From the NCBI RefSeq assembly GCF_004348985.1, contig NZ_SMKW01000088.1, positions 1 through 38,174 on the forward strand: 38,174 bases of DNA, read 5' to 3'. Position numbers and translations under genes: made by a program. This document shows, piece after piece, positions 18,281 to 26,229 of this stretch; the stretch's first letter is position 1, and each line of letters opens with the position of its first letter. The notes below the pieces were generated by a model. It was not told where the DNA came from. It searched no databases and worked only from the letters and a program-made list of their open reading frames with translations. The DNA is from Saccharopolyspora elongata (GTDB lineage Bacteria > Actinomycetota > Actinomycetes > Mycobacteriales > Pseudonocardiaceae).

Positions 18281-18847
18281 CTAGGCCGGTCCGGAGTGGA
18301 CGATCAGCACCAGGGCCGGCTCCGGGCCGGTGCGGCGGTGGCGGTGCCCGGTGTGGCCGGGGTAGGCGATGCTGTCGCGCGGGCCGAGCGCGTGCAGGGT
18401 CGGCTTCTCCGGCTCCTCCAGGAGTTCCACCTCCAGCGAGCCCGAGACCACGTAGACGAATTCGCGGCGGGCGTGGCTGAAGTACTCCTCGAACTCCTCG
18501 GTGCTGACCACCATCTCGGTCACGTCGGCGCCTTGCTCGAAGTGGTCGAGCAGCCGCACCGAGTCCACCACCTGGCCGGCGCCGCGCTCCAACCGGACGC
18601 CGCCCGCCGAGGGGGCGGCCTCGGCCAGCAGCGCCTGCTGCGTCGTGCGAAGCGATTCGGCGATCAGGAACAGCGAGCGCATCGACGGCCGCGCCCGCCC
18701 GCGCTCGACCTGGCTCAGGAACGGGTGCGAGAGCCCGGTGTCCGCGGCGACCTGGACCAGGGTGCGCCCGAGCTCCTTGCGGCGGGACCGGATCGCCGCG
18801 CCGAGGCGGATGTCCGCGTCCTGCACACCGCGCCGCCTGTCCCCCAC
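18281..18847 (-). CDS. XRE-family regulator with C-terminal cupin domain
   Basis: 188 residues. Helix-turn-helix: IRLGAAIRSRRKELGRTLVQ, then GLSHPFLSQVERGRARPSMR and SLFLIAESL. A cupin_2 domain follows (EEFEEYFSHARREFVYVVSG, LGPRDSIAYPGHTGHRHR). Proteins of this build (PuuR/YdcN-like) sense small molecules such as amines or sugars. The start is uncertain: GTG 18847 has GGAAGGGG upstream, while GTG 18880 would add 11 residues without a visible site. It is divergent from the flavodoxin-like gene at 18985, with a palindrome between them at 18884-18902 that may be its operator. Confidence 0.87.
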   Translation of the reverse strand: MGDRRRGVQDADIRLGAAIRSRRKELGRTLVQVAADTGLSHPFLSQVERGRARPSMRSLFLIAESLRTTQQALLAEAAPSAGGVRLERGAGQVVDSVRLLDHFEQGADVTEMVVSTEEFEEYFSHARREFVYVVSGSLEVELLEEPEKPTLHALGPRDSIAYPGHTGHRHRRTGPEPALVLIVHSGPA

Positions 18848-18883
18848 CGCTGCCCCTTCCACGGGTCGCCGCCGTCCCACCCG

Positions 18884-18902
18884 ATGTTACCGCCGTCAAC
18901 AT
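18884..18902. promoter_or_regulatory. Palindrome between XRE-cupin and flavodoxin-like genes
   Basis: ATGTT, nine bases, AACAT, with partial pairing inside, in the divergent gap. A plausible operator for the XRE-cupin regulator controlling itself and the reductase gene. Short arms keep confidence low. Confidence 0.4.
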
Positions 18903-18984
18903 TCCGCGCGGCGACCGGAGTTGCCCGGCCCCGTGGTCGGTGCTGCACTGGCCGCGCGGAGACGTTGCCGGGGGGCGAGGGGCG

Positions 18985-19701
18985 ATGACCGAGGCCGAAC
19001 CAGTTTTCGACAACCTGCGGGCGCTGTTCATCAACTGCACGCTCAAACGCTCGCCGGAACGCAGCAACACCGAAGGTCTGCTGGAGCTCAGCGCGGGCAT
19101 CATGCGCCGCAACGGCGTCGAGGTCGACAACATCCGGGCGATCGACCACGACATCGCCGTCGGCGTCTGGCCGGACATGACCGAGCACGGCTGGGCCACC
19201 GACGAATGGCCGCAGCTCTACCAGCGCGTGCTGGCCGCCAACATCCTGGTGCTGGCCGGGCCGATCTGGCTTGGCGACAACAGTTCCGTGATGAAGCACG
19301 TGATCGAACGGCTCTACGGCTGCTCGTCGCTGCTCAACGACGCCGGCCAGTACGCCTACTACGGCCGCGTCGGCGGCTGCCTGATCACCGGCAACGAGGA
19401 CGGCGTCAAGCACTGCGCGATGGACGTCCTCTACAGCCTCCAGCACCTCGGCTACACCATCCCGCCGCAGGCCGACGCGGGCTGGATCGGCTCGATCGGC
19501 CCCGGACCGTCCTATTTGGACCCCGACTCCGGCGGGCCGGGCAACGACTTCACCAACCGCAACACCACGTTCATGACCTACAACCTCATGCACGTGGCGG
19601 CGATGCTCGACCGGGCGGGCGGATTCCCCGCCTACGGCAACCAGCGCACGGAGTGGGACGCGGGCTGCCGACCCCACTTCGAGAACCCCGAACACCGCTG
19701 A
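18985..19701 (+). CDS. Flavodoxin-like NAD(P)H-dependent FMN reductase
   Basis: 238 residues with a flavodoxin fold: the FMN phosphate loop FINCTLKRSPERSNTEGLL near residue 15, ILVLAGPIWLGDNSSVMKHV as the second FMN contact, and GRVGGCLITGNEDG as the third. The C-terminus (NRNTTFMTYNLMHVAAMLDR) is typical of the NADPH-dependent FMN reductase/flavodoxin family of actinobacteria. ATG at 18985 sits behind a G-rich stretch. It is divergent from the XRE-cupin regulator. The redox partner is unknown; supply of reduced flavin to a monooxygenase is possible but not shown. Confidence 0.85.
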   Translation: MTEAEPVFDNLRALFINCTLKRSPERSNTEGLLELSAGIMRRNGVEVDNIRAIDHDIAVGVWPDMTEHGWATDEWPQLYQRVLAANILVLAGPIWLGDNSSVMKHVIERLYGCSSLLNDAGQYAYYGRVGGCLITGNEDGVKHCAMDVLYSLQHLGYTIPPQADAGWIGSIGPGPSYLDPDSGGPGNDFTNRNTTFMTYNLMHVAAMLDRAGGFPAYGNQRTEWDAGCRPHFENPEHR

Positions 19702-19776
19702 CCTCCGCCGTTCGGGCACTGGCCACCGGCGCCGCCGCGACCCTACGCTGGGCGTGCCGACCAGTGAGAGGTGCGC

Positions 19777-20511
19777 ATGACCGACCAGACCACGCCCGCG
19801 GTGTTCGAGCGGGTGCTGCCGTTGTTGTCGCCCGCGCCCGAACACCCGGATTTCGACGGCGGATACCTGGACCTGCTCGGCGGGCAGGCGGCGGAACCGT
19901 CCGGCCCGATCCAGTCGTTCTGGGAGTCCGGCGCGGGATCCGCCTGCTACGACCACCTTCAGTCGTTCACCCGCCGGGTGCTGCCGATGTGGTACCGGCT
20001 GCCCACGCAGGCGCGCCCGCCGTCGGGCGGGCTGGTGCTCGACGTCGGCTGCGGGCCGGGCAACGTCACCTCGCAGCTGGGCCGCGCCGTCGGGCCCGCC
20101 GGGCTCGCGATCGGCGTCGACGTCTCCCGCCCGATGCTCGCGCGGGCCGCCCGCACCGAAACCGCCGACAACGTCGGGTTCATCCGCGCCGACGCGCGCG
20201 GGCTGCCGTTCCCCGACGGCACGTTCGACCTGGTCACCAGCCTCGCGGCGCTGCAGCTGATCCCCGCCCCGCACGAGGTGCTCAGCGGCATGGCGCGCGT
20301 GCTCGCACCCGGCGGCTGGCTGGCGGTCATGGTGCCGACGCCGCGCGGCGGCCTGCTGCACCAGGCGGCCAAGCTGACCGGCGGCCGGTCCGGCCTGAAG
20401 TTCTTCGACGCCGAGCAGGTCGCGGAATCGCTGCGGGCCGCCGGGATGGACGTGGTGCACACCCACCGCACCGGACCGGTGCTGTGGATCAGTGCGAAAC
20501 GGGGCGCCTGA
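19777..20511 (+). CDS. SAM-dependent class I methyltransferase
   Basis: 244 residues. The SAM-binding motif I LVLDVGCGPGNVTSQLGRAV is followed by an acidic ribose-binding end at IGVDVSRPML, motif II FDLVTSLAALQLIPAP and VLAPGGWLAVMVPT. An N-terminal helical cap (residues 1-75) carries DHLQSFTRRVLPMWYRLP, as in UbiE/Methyltransf_11 enzymes acting on small lipophilic substrates. ATG at 19777 with AGAGG upstream is preferred to GTG at 19771. It is convergent with the MerR gene. Substrate unknown. Confidence 0.87.
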   Translation: MTDQTTPAVFERVLPLLSPAPEHPDFDGGYLDLLGGQAAEPSGPIQSFWESGAGSACYDHLQSFTRRVLPMWYRLPTQARPPSGGLVLDVGCGPGNVTSQLGRAVGPAGLAIGVDVSRPMLARAARTETADNVGFIRADARGLPFPDGTFDLVTSLAALQLIPAPHEVLSGMARVLAPGGWLAVMVPTPRGGLLHQAAKLTGGRSGLKFFDAEQVAESLRAAGMDVVHTHRTGPVLWISAKRGA

Positions 20512-20524
20512 CTTCCACAGTGGA

Positions 20525-20896
20525 CTATTCGGGGCGGACCCGCGGCCGGGCCTGGGTCAGGTAGTCGTCGATCGCGTCGCGGTTCGCGGTCAGCGACTCG
20601 ATCCGCCGCTGGATGTTCGCCCGCTCCCGCTCCAGGTTCGTGAGCATCTCCGGGGCGACGATGCGCATGTGGATGGCGCCGGGCTTGTCCAGGCAGGGCA
20701 GGATGTCGCGGATGATCCGGGTCGGGATCCCGGATTCGAGCAGGCCGCGGATCTTCAGCACCCGGTCCACCGAGCCCTCGCCGTAGGCGCGGTGCCCGAG
20801 CTCGTCCCGGGCCGGCCGGATGAGGTCCTGCTCCTCGTAGTACCGCAACAGCCGCACCGACACCCCGGTCCGCTCCGCCAGCTCACCGATCCGCAT
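20525..20896 (-). CDS. MerR family transcriptional regulator
   Basis: 123 residues. N-terminal winged helix: MRIGELAERTGVSVRLLRYY, EEQDLIRPARDELGHRAYGE, then a dimerising coiled coil through LTNLERERANIQRRIESLTAN. The metal-binding cysteine pattern of MerR/CueR is absent, so an organic ligand or redox/drug sensor type is more likely. It is divergent from the MFS transporter gene at 20985, with an 18-bp palindrome between them at 20951-20968. MerR proteins of this arrangement usually activate an efflux pump in response to its substrate. Confidence 0.88.
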   Translation of the reverse strand: MRIGELAERTGVSVRLLRYYEEQDLIRPARDELGHRAYGEGSVDRVLKIRGLLESGIPTRIIRDILPCLDKPGAIHMRIVAPEMLTNLERERANIQRRIESLTANRDAIDDYLTQARPRVRPE

Positions 20897-20950
20897 GCGG
20901 CCATTATCCCCGGCATCCGGTGTGCGCCACGTCACCGGCGGATCGCTTGC

Positions 20951-20968
20951 CCTCACACTTGTGTGAGG
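20951..20968. promoter_or_regulatory. Putative MerR operator of the MFS promoter
   Basis: CCTCACAC, TT, GTGTGAGG: a perfect 8-2-8 inverted repeat in the 88-bp gap between the merR and MFS genes, 17 bp before the MFS start. MerR proteins bind such repeats inside promoters with long spacers. I could not identify convincing -35 and -10 elements around it. Confidence 0.7.
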
Positions 20969-20984
20969 TCTTCAGGGTGGGGCC

Positions 20985-22181
20985 ATGACTTCGGACGTGG
21001 AGGCCCGCACGGCGGGTTCGAGCGCGAAACTGCCGATCGGCGCCCTGTCGGCGTTCGCCACCGTGGTGCTCATCGGCTGTCTGACCGAGACGCTGCCCGC
21101 CGGGGTGCTGCTCCCGATCAGCGCCGATCTGCGGGTCTCGGAGTCGCAGGCCGGGCAGCTGGTGTCGGTGTACGCGATCAGCACGGCGGCCACCTCGGTG
21201 CCGCTCACCGCGCTGACCCGGCGGCTGCCGCGCCGCGGGCTGCTGCTCAGCCTGATCCTCGGGTTCGCCGTGGTCAACGGCGTCACCGCGATTTCGCCGT
21301 GGTACCCGTTGACGCTGGTGGCGCGGGTGCTGGCGGGCGCGGTGTCCGGGGTGATGTGGGCGATGATCGCCGGCTACGCGATGCGGATCGTGCCGGCGGA
21401 GCGCGCCGGCCGGGCGCTGGCGATCGCGATGGTGGGCACGCCGATCGGGTTCGCGATCGGGGTCCCTGCCGGGACGGTGCTCGGGGAGCTGATCGGGTGG
21501 CGGTACGCCTTCGGTGCCATGGCGGTCATCACCGCGGCGCTGGTCGGCTGGGTGCTCTGGCAGGTCCCGCCGCTGCCCGGACAACCGGCGCAGCAGCGCG
21601 CGAACACCCTGGAAGTCCTTGCCAGCCGCGGTTTCCCGGCCGTGCTGGCCACCACGTTCGCACTGGTCCTCGGACACAACGTCCTCTACACCTACATCGG
21701 CCCGGTGCTCGCCGCCGCCGGGCGGGTGGAGCTGCTCAGCGCCGTCCTGCTGGTCTTCGGTATCGCCTCGGTGCTGGGCATCTGGATCGTCGGCGCGCTG
21801 ATCGACCGCCGCCTGCGCCTGCTGATCCTCTCCTCGGCGCTGGTGATCGGCATCGCGGTGGCGCTGATCGGAATGGCCGCGGCACTGCCGGTGGTGCTGT
21901 TCGCCTCGGTCGCGTTGTGGGGCTTGGCGTTCGGCGGCGCGCCCACGATGTTCCCGGCCGCGGCGGCCAAGGTCGCGGGGCGGGACGCCGACGTGGCCCA
22001 GTCGCTGACCATCACCGTCTGGAACGTCGCCATCGCAGCGGGCGCCTACCTGGGCGGAGCGGCGCTCGACCTGGCGGGCGACGCGACCCCGCTGCCGTGG
22101 ATCACGGCGGCTCTCGCCCTGCTATCCCTGCTGGTCTACGCGGTGCTCACGGCTGATCGGCCGCCGCGTAGTGCGCGATGA
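20985..22181 (+). CDS. MFS transporter (DHA1 drug/sugar efflux type)
   Basis: 398 residues, about 12 membrane helices. Motif A-like loops are at RRLPRRGLLLSL and DRRLRLL; MRIVPAERAGRALAIAMVGTPIGFAIGVPAG matches the AraJ/YdhP/Cmx-like DHA1 efflux family. ATG at 20985 follows an AGGGTGGGG stretch. Divergent from and probably activated by the MerR protein. Its 3' end overlaps the end of the convergent HTH gene by 35 bp. Substrate unknown; efflux of toxic compounds or sugars is the usual role. Confidence 0.9.
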   Translation: MTSDVEARTAGSSAKLPIGALSAFATVVLIGCLTETLPAGVLLPISADLRVSESQAGQLVSVYAISTAATSVPLTALTRRLPRRGLLLSLILGFAVVNGVTAISPWYPLTLVARVLAGAVSGVMWAMIAGYAMRIVPAERAGRALAIAMVGTPIGFAIGVPAGTVLGELIGWRYAFGAMAVITAALVGWVLWQVPPLPGQPAQQRANTLEVLASRGFPAVLATTFALVLGHNVLYTYIGPVLAAAGRVELLSAVLLVFGIASVLGIWIVGALIDRRLRLLILSSALVIGIAVALIGMAAALPVVLFASVALWGLAFGGAPTMFPAAAAKVAGRDADVAQSLTITVWNVAIAAGAYLGGAALDLAGDATPLPWITAALALLSLLVYAVLTADRPPRSAR

Positions 22182-22995
22182 GCCGCTGCAGCAAGGCGCG
22201 GGCCTCTGCGCCCTCCAGCGCAGCGGACAGCAGGCCATCGAAGACGCGGTGGAACCGCGCCAGGTCGTCGGGGTCGGCGATGGTCATCTCCGTGTTGACC
22301 GTCTCCACCAGCACGAGGTCGTCGATGATGACGAAGCCGTGCAGCGGAACGACGGTGAGCTGCGCGTCCAGCGGCACGATCGCCAGCCGCGTCGTGGACA
22401 TGCCCGCCAGGGCCAGCAATCGGTCGAGCTGGCCGACCATCACCTGCGGCGGGGCGATGGGATGCCGCAGCGCGGCTTCGGAGCAGAGGATCTCCACGGA
22501 CGTGCGCGGGCTGAACAGGACGCTCTGGCGGGCCATCCGCTGCTCGACCGACTCGGCGATGTCCCGCGAGCTCTGGTGCAGGTCCGCGACGACCTCGAAG
22601 ACGTGCCGGGCGTACTCGGCGGTCTGCACCAGGCCGGGAACCAGCGCGATCTCGAACAGCCGGATGCGCTCGGCGCCGTCCTCCAGCTGCCGGCCGTACT
22701 CCTGCCGGGCGCGATTCCCGGTGCGCAGCTGGCGCTTCCAGCTCGCCGCCTCGATGCGGATCTCGCGCAGCTCCTGCCGCAGCTCGGCCGCCGCATCGTC
22801 GGCAGCACCGGTCAGCCGGCAGTAGGCGACCACGTCCGCGTCGGAGACGGACTGCTTCGCCGTCTCCACCCGCGAGACCTTGGACGGCGTCCACCCGGCT
22901 AGTTCGGCGAGCTGTTTCCCGGACAGCCCGGCCGCCAGGCGCAGCCGACGCAACGCGTCGCCGAACGCCAGGCGGCGTGTGTCGAAATCCGTCAC
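22147..22995 (-). CDS. WhiJ-like helix-turn-helix regulator with DUF5753 domain
   Basis: 282 residues. XRE helix-turn-helix at the N-terminus (FGDALRRLRLAAGLSGKQLA, WTPSKVSRVETAKQSVS), then a large ligand-binding-like DUF5753 domain (IRLFEIALVPGLVQTAEYAR, QSVLFSPRTSVEILCSEAAL, LDRLLALAGMSTTRLAIVPL, GFVIIDDLVLVETVNTEMTI). This build is that of the large WhiJ/AbaA family of actinomycete developmental and antibiotic regulators. GTG at 22995 has GAGGAG upstream and overlaps the stop of the DUF6879 gene by 4 bases. Third gene of a coupled trio; the partners probably modulate it. Confidence 0.9.
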   Translation of the reverse strand: MTDFDTRRLAFGDALRRLRLAAGLSGKQLAELAGWTPSKVSRVETAKQSVSDADVVAYCRLTGAADDAAAELRQELREIRIEAASWKRQLRTGNRARQEYGRQLEDGAERIRLFEIALVPGLVQTAEYARHVFEVVADLHQSSRDIAESVEQRMARQSVLFSPRTSVEILCSEAALRHPIAPPQVMVGQLDRLLALAGMSTTRLAIVPLDAQLTVVPLHGFVIIDDLVLVETVNTEMTIADPDDLARFHRVFDGLLSAALEGAEARALLQRLIAHYAAADQP

Positions 22996-23531
22996 CGGCT
23001 CCTCTGGGGCAGGTCGTGCAGGTAAACCATCAATGGAATCGCATGATCGCATGCGATCTCCCGCCAGGCCCGGTAGCGGTCCACCTCCCGCGGGCTGGCG
23101 ATGATCTCGGTGCCAGCGAATCGCTGGTCCTCGTAGTGCATCAACGCGACCCTGGTCTCGTCGAAGAGCCAGAAGTCGCTGGTCGGCAGGCCCAGCTCGG
23201 CCGCTTCGACCTGGGGCAGCACCCGGATGTCCTCGCCGGCGGCGATGTTGGCCGGGCCGACGTCGAGCTGCCAGCGCTGGTACTCGGTGGGCGGTTCCCC
23301 GAAGACGCGCACCCGGGAGACGAGCCGGCCCGCGCGGGTCGCCGCCGCGACCTGGTCCAGCCAGGGCCGCAGCCAGCGCAGGTCGTCCGGCTCGCCCGCC
23401 CGCCAGCGGCGCCAGGGTTCGGCTTCGTCGGGCTGGCGGTAGGTGCCCTGGCATTCCCACCGCCACGCCCGGCGCTCGAACGAGCGCAGGAGTTCGTCGA
23501 ACTCCGCGCCGGGTAACACCCAGGAACTCAC
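22992..23531 (-). CDS. DUF6879 family protein
   Basis: 179 residues: FDELLRSFERRAWRWECQGT, WRAGEPDDLRWLRPWLDQVA, RLVSRVRVFGEPPTEYQRWQ, NIAAGEDIRVLPQVEAAELG and LPTSDFWLFDETRVALMHYE are the conserved blocks of the DUF6879 family. These proteins are almost always found next to WhiJ-type HTH genes and are thought to be partners of them, but no biochemical role is known to me. GTG at 23531 overlaps the preceding small gene by 4 bases, and its own stop overlaps the HTH start by 4 bases. Confidence 0.87.
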   Translation of the reverse strand: MSSWVLPGAEFDELLRSFERRAWRWECQGTYRQPDEAEPWRRWRAGEPDDLRWLRPWLDQVAAATRAGRLVSRVRVFGEPPTEYQRWQLDVGPANIAAGEDIRVLPQVEAAELGLPTSDFWLFDETRVALMHYEDQRFAGTEIIASPREVDRYRAWREIACDHAIPLMVYLHDLPQRSR

Positions 23532-23737
23532 GGTGCCGCCTTCGGCACGAAGTCGAGCAACGCGGCCGGGACCTCCACCGCGGTCTCGTGGTCGGGGAGC
23601 CCGCGTTCGCGGAGCGCGGCGAGTGCTTCGGGGTCGGTGACCTTGTAGCCCTGGACGACGTAGGTTCCCTGGTCGGTGCTGTACAGCGTGGGGCAGGTAC
23701 CGGCGTGCGACGTCGTTCCCTGGAAGGTCAACTTCAC
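23528..23737 (-). CDS. Small conserved protein, first gene of the WhiJ-like operon
   Basis: 69 residues: KLTFQGTTSHAGTCPTLYST, then DQGTYVVQGYKV, and an end EVPAALLDFVPKAAP. The PTLYxTDxxTYVVQGxxV pattern belongs to short actinobacterial proteins encoded just ahead of DUF6879 genes; function unknown. A GTG start at 23737 is chosen because GAGGAGGAG precedes it at normal spacing; ATG at 23763 would add nine residues that consist of that ribosome site read through. Likely a small sensor or antagonist of the HTH protein, by analogy to the DUF397 partners of WhiJ. Confidence 0.78.
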   Translation of the reverse strand: MKLTFQGTTSHAGTCPTLYSTDQGTYVVQGYKVTDPEALAALRERGLPDHETAVEVPAALLDFVPKAAP

Positions 23738-24224
23738 GTGCTCCTCCTCGTCGAGAAGATTCATGCATCGTCTGTGCAATACAAGCATTCGGTCAAGCGT
23801 CGGCCCGCCGCGCAACTCAAACAGCCGAACCGGGTGATCCACCGACGTGATCAACTGGGCCGTTCGGGTTGGAAATCCGGAGAATTGCTTAAATTGCTTG
23901 AAATGCGCGCGGCTGGTTCCCCATACTTCGATCATCGACGGGCCACGGAGAGATCGACTGGCGGGCGAGCTCTCCCCGGGCCTCCAGAAGTCCCCGGCCC
24001 GGTGCTGAACCCCGACTCGCACCGGGCCGGCCTGGAACCATCCACAATGGACCGCCGTGACCTGCTGCAGCGCCGCGCGGTCACGGCGGAAACCACCTTG
24101 ATGGCTCGGCGCCGAAGGGGTGAATCCGGGCCGTCGAACGACTTCCGGGCGAGTGACAAACCCAGCCGCGGGCCCGAAACTGGCTCCGGTTCGCGAGGAC
24201 CACCGAGCCGGAAGGGGGCGTTCG
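23738..24224. other. Divergent intergenic region without a supported gene
   Basis: 487 bp between the small WhiJ-operon gene (minus) and the carboxylate-amine ligase (plus). It contains an AT-richer block at about 23875-23905. A TTGACC on the minus strand about 55 bp upstream of the small gene could be a -35 element, but I see no clear -10. No ORF here has coding character that I can defend. Confidence 0.4.
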
Positions 24225-25349
24225 ATGGATCGCGGCTCGCCGCACCCGACGTTCGGGATCGAAGAGGAGTTCCTGGTCCTGGATCCCGGCACCGGCCGGC
24301 CGACGCCGCGAGCCGCCGACGTCCTGCGCGAGGTCCCGGCGACCGGAAGCGATGTCACCGGCGACTTCGCGGCGGAGTTCGCCCGTTTCCAGCTGGAGGC
24401 CAACACTCCCGTGTGCCGCACCGCGGCCGAGGCGCACGACCACCTGATCTCGGCCCGGCGCAGCCTCGTCGCCGCGGCGGGCCGGCGCAACCTCCGAATG
24501 GTCTCCACCGGCTACTCCCCGCTCGGCATGCCCGATCCCGTCCCGATCACCGACAAACCCCGGTACCGGCGCATCGGCGACCGGTTCGGGCTGCTGCTGG
24601 ACTCGCACGCCACCACCGGTTGCCACGTCCACGTCGGCATGCCCGACCTGGCCACCAGCCTGGCCGTGTCCAACCACCTGCGCCCGCACCTGCCCGCGCT
24701 GCTCGCGCTCACCGCGAACTCCCCGTTCTGCGACGGCCGGGACACCGGGCACGCCAGTTGGCGGACGATCGTCTGGTCCCGGCTGCCATCGGCCGGACCA
24801 CCGCCGGTGCACCGGGACCCGGCGTCCTACCAGCGCGCCGTCGACCTGCTACTGGCCAGCGGCGCCGCGCTCGACCGCGCCATGGTCTACTGGCTCGTCC
24901 GGCCGGCGCCGCATCTGTCCACATTGGAGATCCGGGTGGCGGACGCGGCCGGCACGGCGGAAGAAGCGCTGCTGCTGGCGCTCCTGGTGCGCGCGCTGGC
25001 CGCGGTGGCGCTGCAGGACGTCGCCGAGGACCGTCCCGCGCCGGAGCTGCCCGACGAGCGGCTCCGCCTCGCGCTGTGGCGCGCCGCGCACGACGGCCTG
25101 GAGGGCCAGGGGCTCGACGACACCGGGGAACTCGTGCCCGCGCGCTCGCTGCTGGACGAGTTGGTCAAGACGGCCCTGCCCGCGCTGGACGCCAGCGGCG
25201 ACACGCAGTTGGTGACCGGCGCCCTCGACCGGCTGCTGCGCCACGGCAGCGGGGCCCACCGCCAGCGCTTGGCGCACGCCCGCCGGCAGGACATCGCCGA
25301 CGTCATCGACCTGCTCGCCGAGCAGACCGGCGCTACCCCGCCCACCTGA
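24225..25349 (+). CDS. Carboxylate-amine ligase / glutamate-cysteine ligase 2 (YbdK family)
   Basis: 374 residues of the GCS2 fold: TFGIEEEFLVLDPGTGRPTP with the metal-binding glutamates, AEFARFQLEANTPVC, HATTGCHVHVGMPDLATSLA and TLEIRVADAAGTAEEALLLA. YbdK-type enzymes join glutamate to an amine such as cysteine with ATP; in actinomycetes a related protein, EgtA, makes gamma-glutamylcysteine for ergothioneine, but the other egt genes are not here. ATG at 24225 has AAGGGGG 7 nt upstream. Not obviously part of an operon. True substrate unknown. Confidence 0.9.
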   Translation: MDRGSPHPTFGIEEEFLVLDPGTGRPTPRAADVLREVPATGSDVTGDFAAEFARFQLEANTPVCRTAAEAHDHLISARRSLVAAAGRRNLRMVSTGYSPLGMPDPVPITDKPRYRRIGDRFGLLLDSHATTGCHVHVGMPDLATSLAVSNHLRPHLPALLALTANSPFCDGRDTGHASWRTIVWSRLPSAGPPPVHRDPASYQRAVDLLLASGAALDRAMVYWLVRPAPHLSTLEIRVADAAGTAEEALLLALLVRALAAVALQDVAEDRPAPELPDERLRLALWRAAHDGLEGQGLDDTGELVPARSLLDELVKTALPALDASGDTQLVTGALDRLLRHGSGAHRQRLAHARRQDIADVIDLLAEQTGATPPT

Positions 25350-25480
25350 TGGAACGTCCACATTGGATTTTTGGATTAACCGTGCTGTTGAGCAGATCTC
25401 ACCGAGTTGATCTACATTTCGCCCCACCGCCTTGCTAGGCTCGGCCCCCGAAGCGCCACCCGACAAAGGGAGGTCCAGCG

Positions 25481-26218
25481 ATGGCCGCAGCTCCGCAGCG
25501 GATCGTGGACGCCGTTCTCTTCGACACCTTCGGCACCGTGGTCGACTGGCGGTCCGGCGTGACCGACGCCGTGGCGGCGATCGCGTCCCGGTGCGGCGTC
25601 GAGGTCGACGCCGCCGAGTTCGCGCTCCGGTGGCGGGCGCGCTACCAGCCTTCGATGGAGCCCATCCGCAACGGCACCAGGGAGTTCGTCAACCTCGACG
25701 AGCTGCACCGGGAGAACCTGATCGCGACGGCGGAGGAGATGGGCCTGCCCGTCGACCGGATCGAGCCGGCCGACCTGGAGTGGCTCAACCGGGCCTGGCA
25801 CCGGCTCGACGGCTGGCCCGACAGCGTGCCCGGGCTGGCCGAGCTCAAGCGGCACTTCATCATCGGCCCGCTGTCCAACGGGCACGTCGCGCTGCTGACC
25901 AACATGGCCAAGCATGCCGGGCTGCTCTGGGACGTCATCATCGGCTCCGACGTGATCCGCGCCTACAAGCCGGACCCGAACGCCTACCTCGGCGCGGCCC
26001 GGCTGCTCGACCTGCCGCCGAACCGGGTCATGCTGTGCGCGGCGCACAACTCGGACCTGGCGGCGGCCCGCAGCGTCGGGTTCCGGACGGCGTTCGTGGC
26101 GCGGCCGCAGGAGTACGGCCCCACCCAGCAGACGGACCTGCACGCCACCGACGCCTGGGACGTCATCGCCCGCGACATCCGGGACCTGGCGACGCAGCTG
26201 CGCGACCACGCGACCTGA
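25481..26218 (+). CDS. Haloacid dehalogenase type II (HAD superfamily)
   Basis: 245 residues. HAD motif I is AVLFDTFGTVVDW with nucleophile Asp15, motif II GPLSNGHVALL, motif III lysine in VIRAYKPDPNAYLGAARLL and motif IV AAHNSDLAAARSVGFRTAFV. The second residue after the nucleophile is Thr-Phe rather than Asp (DTFGT), as in L-2-haloacid dehalogenases rather than phosphatases. These enzymes hydrolyse short 2-halo acids to 2-hydroxy acids. GGGAGG lies 7 nt before the ATG. Convergent with the TetR gene, 11 bp apart. A different HAD substrate is possible. Confidence 0.88.
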   Translation: MAAAPQRIVDAVLFDTFGTVVDWRSGVTDAVAAIASRCGVEVDAAEFALRWRARYQPSMEPIRNGTREFVNLDELHRENLIATAEEMGLPVDRIEPADLEWLNRAWHRLDGWPDSVPGLAELKRHFIIGPLSNGHVALLTNMAKHAGLLWDVIIGSDVIRAYKPDPNAYLGAARLLDLPPNRVMLCAAHNSDLAAARSVGFRTAFVARPQEYGPTQQTDLHATDAWDVIARDIRDLATQLRDHAT

Positions 26219-26229
26219 GTCCTGCGGGC

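Noticed and set aside
24225..25349. Assignment of the carboxylate-amine ligase to an ergothioneine cluster
   Set aside because: No egtB, egtC, egtD or egtE-like genes are near it, so EgtA is not claimed.
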